Source: Blastomyces gilchristii SLH14081 (lineage: Eukaryota; Ascomycota; Eurotiomycetes; Onygenales; Ajellomycetaceae). From it: a DNA stretch of 64,000 nt. The stretch is from the NCBI RefSeq assembly GCF_000003855.2, contig NW_003101654.1:266588-330587 (forward strand). The letters run 5' to 3'. This document shows, in pieces, positions 58,331 through 64,000 of this stretch. The position numbers and the translations under genes are program-made. How positions within the stretch are numbered: position 1 is the first letter of the stretch; every line of letters starts with the position of its first letter. The notes under the pieces were generated by a model, which saw only the letters and a program-made list of their open reading frames with translations, had not been told where the DNA came from and made no database searches.

Positions 58331-58899
58331 TGAATACTTCAGCATAACTGAGAGAGTAGACACAGCTTTATAAGAGATATCTGATCACATGTACAGATGA
58401 CCAGTTTTCAAGACTCTACTACAACTGTGTATACTCTAGTATTCAGCTTCTCTGAAGTCTATGCATTTCTGATGATCTTTATATTAAATGCAATAATTAT
58501 CTATATCACAGATATAATACTCTCTACTTCTTTAAAGAGAGAAATTAATAGTTATGAAAGAATTGAGTATTATAAGTGATAAGAGTGTGAATTTAAGTTT
58601 TCTTTATTCTTTCTTTATTAATCTTCAAATTGTGTTTACAGCCCTGTTTATTTTCTTGTTTTTTAGCTTTAATAAGAATATAATTTCTTCTTTTCTTATA
58701 TACACTGTAGACTGTTCATTTCAGTAGAAACTCATTATCTTATAGACTAGAGTTTACAAATGACAGTGCTAATATCTTTATTATAATCAGGTTCTTAGTG
58801 AAGACTGTGTTATTCTGACTTATCAGAATTTACAGTATGAAAGTTATGTCTCAGCTTCTACAGATATCTTATCTACTCAGATAATTCTTAAGTGAACTT

Positions 58900-60330
58900 A
58901 TTCATTTTATCAGAATACTCTTATCACTGAATCTTGAATCAGAGCTTATAATCTCACTTCTCTGAGTTAATAATCTCTTTGATCTGATATTCTCTTTCAC
59001 TCTCTAGTACTTTATAAACAGAGTTATGAGTCACAGAATTCTCTTCTAAGAATTTCTTATATTTACAGAGTAAAGAGACATGAAAAATATTATATATCTA
59101 TAACTCAGATAACAGTTTTAATCTATAGAACTATAAACTAACTTTCTTCATAATCTTATAAGACTCTGTTCATAAGAGATTCAGCTTCTTATTAGATCTT
59201 CACATGATAATGTTTTCTAGACTTAGTCAGACTCTATCATTTTTTTTAAAACTCTTTATAATATACTTAAAGTCATAGTATCTCTTCTGATACTCTTAAG
59301 TCTTTCTCAAGAATTCACAGGCTTTCTCCCAGATCTTCTGAATTCTCTCAGCTTATTCACAGATATTATCACACTCTATAGTATACTCTCATGAGTTTAT
59401 TAAGATTATTCATGAATAAGTCTCAGTAAGTATCTCAAAGAGAGTTTTATCTGTGCTGACATGCTTTGAGTTGTTATATACAAACTCTGTGAGTGATAAT
59501 CAATATACTTAGTTATTCTGATTATAATTAATAAAGCACTGCAGATACTGTTTCAATATACTTATCAGATATTCTGTCTAATTATCTGTCTATTAATAAA
59601 AAGCTATACTTAAATCTTATAAAATCTTCAGTATAGTTATCAGATCAGATCAGAACTCTTCTATGAAGATTAATTCTCTGTCTGAGATAATATTCACAGA
59701 TAATTTATATAACTGAATCATATTGTGAATAAAGATATGAGTCAAATCCTTTGACTTCAAGTTCTTGTGAGTGAGTATAAAGTGTGTTATCTTGATAAAG
59801 TGATTCACTATCATTAGCACACTGTTAAAACAGGTATTATATATATTCTTACTTTCAGAGATACTTATAAGAGCATTTATTTCTAGCTGTTTTCAAGGTT
59901 TCTGCAGAATGAATAGAGAAGTAAGTTCTCTGTATAATCTGAACTATACTATTTATAAACTCTGATAAACAGTATAAGAATTCACTATCTTCTTCATAAG
60001 TTCTTATATCTTCAGTCAGAAGTATTTTCTTATAAATAACTCATGAGTTCTAGTGTCTGTAAAATGACCTGCTAGAGAAGAGTTATACTGCCTTTTAATA
60101 AGTTCTATATATAGAAACTCATTTATAGGTACATAAATCTGATTCTCTCTTTATAAGAGATTATTTAAGTCTCTTTAATTCTTTATTTCTGTAGAATTGA
60201 TCTCTACTGTGAGCAGTTTCTGAATATACTGAGTATATTCATTCTTCAGTTGCAGTTCAAACAATCTGAATAGAAGATTTTATAAAGACTTATACTCTGT
60301 TTCTTCTTATATCAGATCTTCTGTGATACT
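58900..60330 (-). pseudogene. gypsy A2 integrase region
   Basis: Placed downstream of RNase H. Around 60080-60170 the minus strand encodes TGHF-like sequence followed by a Cys-containing stretch near KCSYK, consistent with an integrase zinc finger, and the core should follow. Decay is heavy and catalytic residues were not identified. Confidence 0.5.
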
Positions 60331-61002
60331 TCTCAAAGCCTGCAAACTCTTCAGATTATAGATACTCTCTTCAAGAATTCTCATAGAGATTCTCAGAGTG
60401 TTGACTCTCAGTGTTACAGAGAGTAGTTATACAGACTTCTTTTCTTTCTTTTTTCTCTTCTTTTCTGAGAAATTGAGAGACTCTTCAGTCAATCTCTTCA
60501 TAATACTCAGTCTGAGTATTCTGTGAAGCTTTTCTGTCTTCTCTAGTCTCTCTGTATCTATCATTCTGGCTTTCTTAATATAGTCTGATCTGTGAGAGAG
60601 TCTGTCTGCTGAGTTCTTAGTTCTCTTAATATATTCTATCTTGAATCAGAACTCACTCAGTCTCTGAGCTCAGTGAATCTGCTACTGCAAGAGTTTCTTG
60701 ATTAAAGTAAACTATTATAAGCTGTCATGATCAGTTCTAACAGTAATCACTGTTATAAGACTCTCAAAGTAGTGATATCAGTAATAAAAGAATTTCACTA
60801 TTATAAAAAGCTTCTGATTATGAATGTTATAGTTGATCTCTGCAGATTGCATTTTCTGTGAGAAAAAGATCACTGAAACTCAGTTCTTATTTAACTGTAG
60901 TTATAAGACTATTTCTGAAATTGTAAAGAAGAAGACATCTGTCTTCAATCTGATTAAGAGTAAGAGATTAAAGTGAAACAGTATCACTGTATTTATAAAT
61001 AT

Positions 61003-61188
61003 CTATTTCAATCTTATAAAGACTCTGTGAGCTTCTGAGATAAGAAAGTTCTTACAGTTCTCTCTTCTTAACAATCTTTTTATTCTCTGTTCACAGAATA
61101 ACTTCTTCTTATTTTCATTCTTCAGTATATCTGCAAGAGTCAAGAAGATTCTTATAAATATAAAGATAAACTGTCTATAGAAATTCAC
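61003..61188 (-). pseudogene. gypsy A2 RT thumb / RNase H start
   Basis: 61-codon open frame beginning MNFYRQFIFIF and reading on to LADILKN and FLISEAHRVF. It matches the NFYR.FI...PL..LLK motif that links RT and RNase H in Ty3/gypsy elements. Confidence 0.7.
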
Positions 61189-61299
61189 AAAGCTCAGAAA
61201 GATCTGAATCTTATGAATACTAGTTAAGTCTGATCATGATAGAATAGTCTTAACTTATGAAGATTTTATCTGAATATTATCTGCAGTGATTACATATTC

Positions 61300-61950
61300 T
61301 AGGAAATTAATCTAACAGATACTGAAGTTATACTTTATAAGCTTAATATACAGTTCTGTCTCATCTAAGATCTTCAACACACTTTGTATATACTCAGTGT
61401 GTTCTTTCTTCTTCACAGAGTACATTATCACATTATTCAGATATATTATCATGAAGACATTCAGATATATGTAAAGTGTTTTATTAATGAAAGACTGAAA
61501 TATTATAAGAGTATTAATCAGATCAAAAGACATCACTAGATATTCAAATAATTTTAGTGCAGTTTTAAGACAGTCTTTCATTCATTCTCAGACTGTATTT
61601 ATAGCTATGTATATACATTGATCACATTCAGTTGTGTGAATATAACAGCTCTTATAAGACAGTTAATCACATTCTCAATCAGAGACAGAGAATAGCAGCT
61701 CTTTATTATCTTGAAGTTCAGATTATAGTAGTCTATATACAATCTGAGATCTTTATTCTTCTTCTTTATAAATATCACAGAGGCTTCTGTGAAGACCTGT
61801 GAAGATCAGATAAAGTTATTCTTCAGATTCTTCTTCACATAGGTCTGTAAGACCTCTGTCTCATGATAAGAGAGCTTATAGATTAATTCTTAGAAGAGTT
61901 TCTACTCTTCTATCAAATCTATTATTAGATTCTTCTCACAGTGAGAAGAA
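61300..61950 (-). pseudogene. gypsy A2 reverse transcriptase remnant
   Basis: Minus-strand blocks in order: YKLSYHETEVLQTYVKKNL, LRLYIDYYNLN, LNVINVYT, and an 89-codon open frame (61581-61312) with LFEYLVMSFDLINT, FQSFINKTL and IYLNNVIMYS. The last is the catalytic YLDD box with both Asp changed to Asn, so the enzyme would be dead; the change is what G-to-A decay predicts. Confidence 0.85.
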
Positions 61951-63703
61951 AGCTCAGCTGTCTTTGTTAAGCTGAATATCTCTGTGAGATCTCAGTATTT
62001 CTCTGATATCTGAAGCTTAGTTTTCATGACTGCAAGATTCTCAGACACTTATAAAGTTATTATATAGATAAGCTTGTCTTCTCTAATCAACTCTGCAGTA
62101 TTAACTGATTTTATCTTCATAAGTGAATCTATCAACACTGATCAGAAGTATAAACCTGACTTATGAACAGCTATGTGTGAATTATGTCTTTGAACTTATA
62201 CAAGTCTTAAGTACATATTATCTGTGATGTCTGTGATAATCACAGTTTCTGCAAATCTTCTTCAGGTTTCAGAGAGATCTTACAATTCAAAGATAACTCT
62301 TGTAAGTCTCTCAGCTCTCAGGTCTGAGTTCTTGTGCTCTGCTTATTATAAGAGCAGATTCTCAGTTTTCATCTTTCAGCTCATTCACTCTATGAGCTTT
62401 AGAGACATCACAGTGATCTGAGATTCTGAGTTTATCAATACTTTTCATACTTATGAGACAGCAGTATCATGACACAGTCTCTTTCTATAAGTAAGCATTT
62501 TCATCAGAGAAGTAACAGATTCAGATATCAGCTTCAAGACTCTTAAGAAGGCTGTTGCTGACTCTGTCTATAACTTCTTAAATTTCTATTTTAGTTTATC
62601 TGAACAGTTTGTGTAAAGATATTCTGATTTAGAACAGATGAAGTAGAGTCTCTTTTTCTTAATCTCTCTGTTATACACTCTGTTTATAAGAGCTTATGAA
62701 GCTCTCTCTCTCTACTCAGTAGTCAGACATGAATCTCTCTGTGTCTTATCATCTTTTTCTGATAAATCTGTTCTCTGTTGTTCTGACTCTTACAGAGCTA
62801 GTCAGTGATTTACTCTCTATAGATCTGTGACTCTCACAGTGATCTGTAAGTGATGAATAAGAGTCATCAGTTTCTTCAGAGCTAAGAACTTAGAGTCTTA
62901 CTTAATAAGCTTATTCTGCATGTCTTTATTCAGTCTCTTCATGAATATTATTATTCAGATCTTGTTTCAGAACTCTGTTTCTGAAGATTCTAATTCAGTT
63001 CACAATTTCATGAAGCACTGTGAGTAGTCTTTATCAGATTTCTCACCTCTTTTTCTAATATTGATAATCACAGTTCAGGTGTTCTCTATTCAGCTCACAG
63101 AGTCTTTTAACTTATTCTCTAAATAGATCTTGAGAACAGATCAGTAGAATCTCTCATAATTATTCTCTAGATAATTCAGTCAGTTCTTGACTTCAGTGTA
63201 ATAGAGGCCTGTTATTATATAGATAACAGCTTCTTCATCTTTCATATTATACAGCTGAGCTTGTGAGGTAATTTCAAATACAAACTTGTAAAAGCTTTTA
63301 TAAATTGTGATTCAATAAGTGGCCTTAAGTGATTGCAGCTTAAGAAAGTTTCTTTTCAGTTTATGAGTATCTCTGAAGATTATGTCTAGAGACTCAGTTC
63401 AAGAGTGTTTGCAGAGAGTAAGCATTTCTTATAGAAAAATAGCTTGATTTCACAGAAAATGCTCAAGAATGTTCTTCACTGAGATTGATTCATTTATGAG
63501 TTTGAAGAATTTCTCTGTCACAGATGCAGAGAATGATGTTCTGTGAGTGATTAATAAGTTCTCTGAGACTTCTTCTATAAGAGTTATTCATGATTCAGAT
63601 GGCTGCTTCTAAGTATCTGTAGTAGAGTTTGCAGGGATTGAAGCATGTGAGTTTCTAGTTCTTTCAGTCATAACAGGTGATTGCTGGCTGACTGAGCTTG
63701 AAA

Positions 63704-63961
63704 TGTAAGAATAAGTACTTGCAGGTGATTATTTGAGTGTTTGCAGCTTGATGTGATATATACTGTTAACTACTAGAAGTATTCATGATAGAAAGATAAA
63801 ATGTAGAGATTAAATATATAATAGCATTCAAGCTGAGTTATGAATAGTATTTGTGAACTCCAGTCTATATAGTTGTGTGTAGCCAAGGGCCGCTAGCCCT
63901 ATTGATTACGCGAGAGATAGGAATAGGGGTAAAGAATTCGCGAGAAGCGGGATTTCTTACA
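63704..63961 (-). repeat. 5' LTR of gypsy A2
   Basis: 258 bp, TGTAAGAA to TTCTTACA. Retains CpG-rich sequence in its outer 80 bp (63880-63961), unlike the 3' LTR of the same element. Confidence 0.93.
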
Positions 63962-64000
63962 GATATATAGCAGCTCAGGCTGATGAACTTCTTCAGACTC
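63962..64000 (+). mobile_element. gypsy B2, continuation to window edge
   Basis: After the GATAT duplication the sequence matches 18272-18305 of B1 (CTGATGAACTTCTTCA), so B2 continues beyond the window. Confidence 0.85.

Larger units (their letters stand above)
56200..63961 (-). mobile_element. Complete Ty3/gypsy family A element, copy A2
   Basis: LTRs at 56200-56971 (3', with MITE C) and 63704-63961 (5'), and a perfect 5-bp duplication GATAT (56195-56199 and 63962-63966). Minus-strand order: leader and gag (to about 62200), RT (about 61950-61300), RNase H (about 61200-60400), integrase (about 60330-58900), then about 1.9 kb downstream. A purine-rich stretch next to the 3' LTR (reverse complement of 56972-56990, with AGAAAGGGAGAAATA) fits a polypurine tract and fixes the orientation. 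All frames are broken. Confidence 0.9.

Overview
The window looks like a filamentous ascomycete (Pezizomycotina) genome with two sharply different compartments. About 58 of 64 kb is an AT-rich desert made almost entirely of nested, mutation-riddled transposable elements. A single island of normal composition (about 45.24-50.8 kb) holds the only two host genes I can support. The evidence for a fungus is the gene content (a large F-box protein with a short GT-AG intron; the GPI mannosyltransferase GPI14/PIG-M), a Tad1-type LINE, Ty3/gypsy chromoviruses, a Fot1/pogo remnant, and repeat-specific C-to-T decay that turns Trp TGG into TGA and Gln codons into stops (RIP-like). I cannot name the species.

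Left block (1-9.2 kb): the 5' end of a minus-strand LINE (1-475) sits inside gypsy family A (476-2772, carrying a SINE), which sits in a plus-strand LINE (2773-4877). Next come the integrase and chromodomain of a chromovirus (about 4878-6500) and an unresolved decayed stretch with a second SINE.

Central block (9.2-45.2 kb): this is built from LINE copies. A minus copy (9238-11762) abuts a plus copy (11763-23612, interrupted by gypsy B1 at 13161-20641, three SINE-like inserts and smaller pieces). The plus copy folds back at about 23612 into a minus copy (23613-35393), which is interrupted by a 6.3 kb hAT element with a nested MITE, another SINE and another MITE. The two arms share the same SINE at the same site, so they form a large inverted duplication. 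A truncated gypsy B (35394-36655) and a LINE fragment follow. That fragment hosts a full-length LINE of about 7.6 kb (36912-44527) bounded by a 13-bp target duplication. This gives the family's complete layout: GC-rich 5'UTR, ORF1 with zinc knuckles, ORF2 with endonuclease/RT/RNase H, and a 3' hairpin plus (AAT)n tail.

Gene island (45.24-50.8 kb): an F-box protein gene (plus) and GPI14 (minus) converge on a 640-bp intergenic region. GPI14 reads through completely except for one extra base in an A4 run.

Right block (50.8-64 kb): a Fot1-like transposase start, a gag-like fragment, and gypsy B2 (from 52779), which is interrupted by a complete gypsy A2 (56200-63961, 5-bp duplication GATAT); B2 resumes at 63962.

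Target-site duplications could be read for most insertions: 5 bp for gypsy, 8 bp for hAT/MITE, 9-14 bp for LINE/SINE. They give a relative order of events. The points I consider most worth checking are (i) a tRNA-headed SINE family whose 3' end imitates the resident LINE, plus a second tRNA-headed insert ending in 285 bp of LINE 3'UTR; (ii) the shared-SINE palindrome; (iii) a decay signature aimed at CpG and CpC more than CpA; and (iv) the retention of CpG in the 5' LTR but not the 3' LTR of the same elements.
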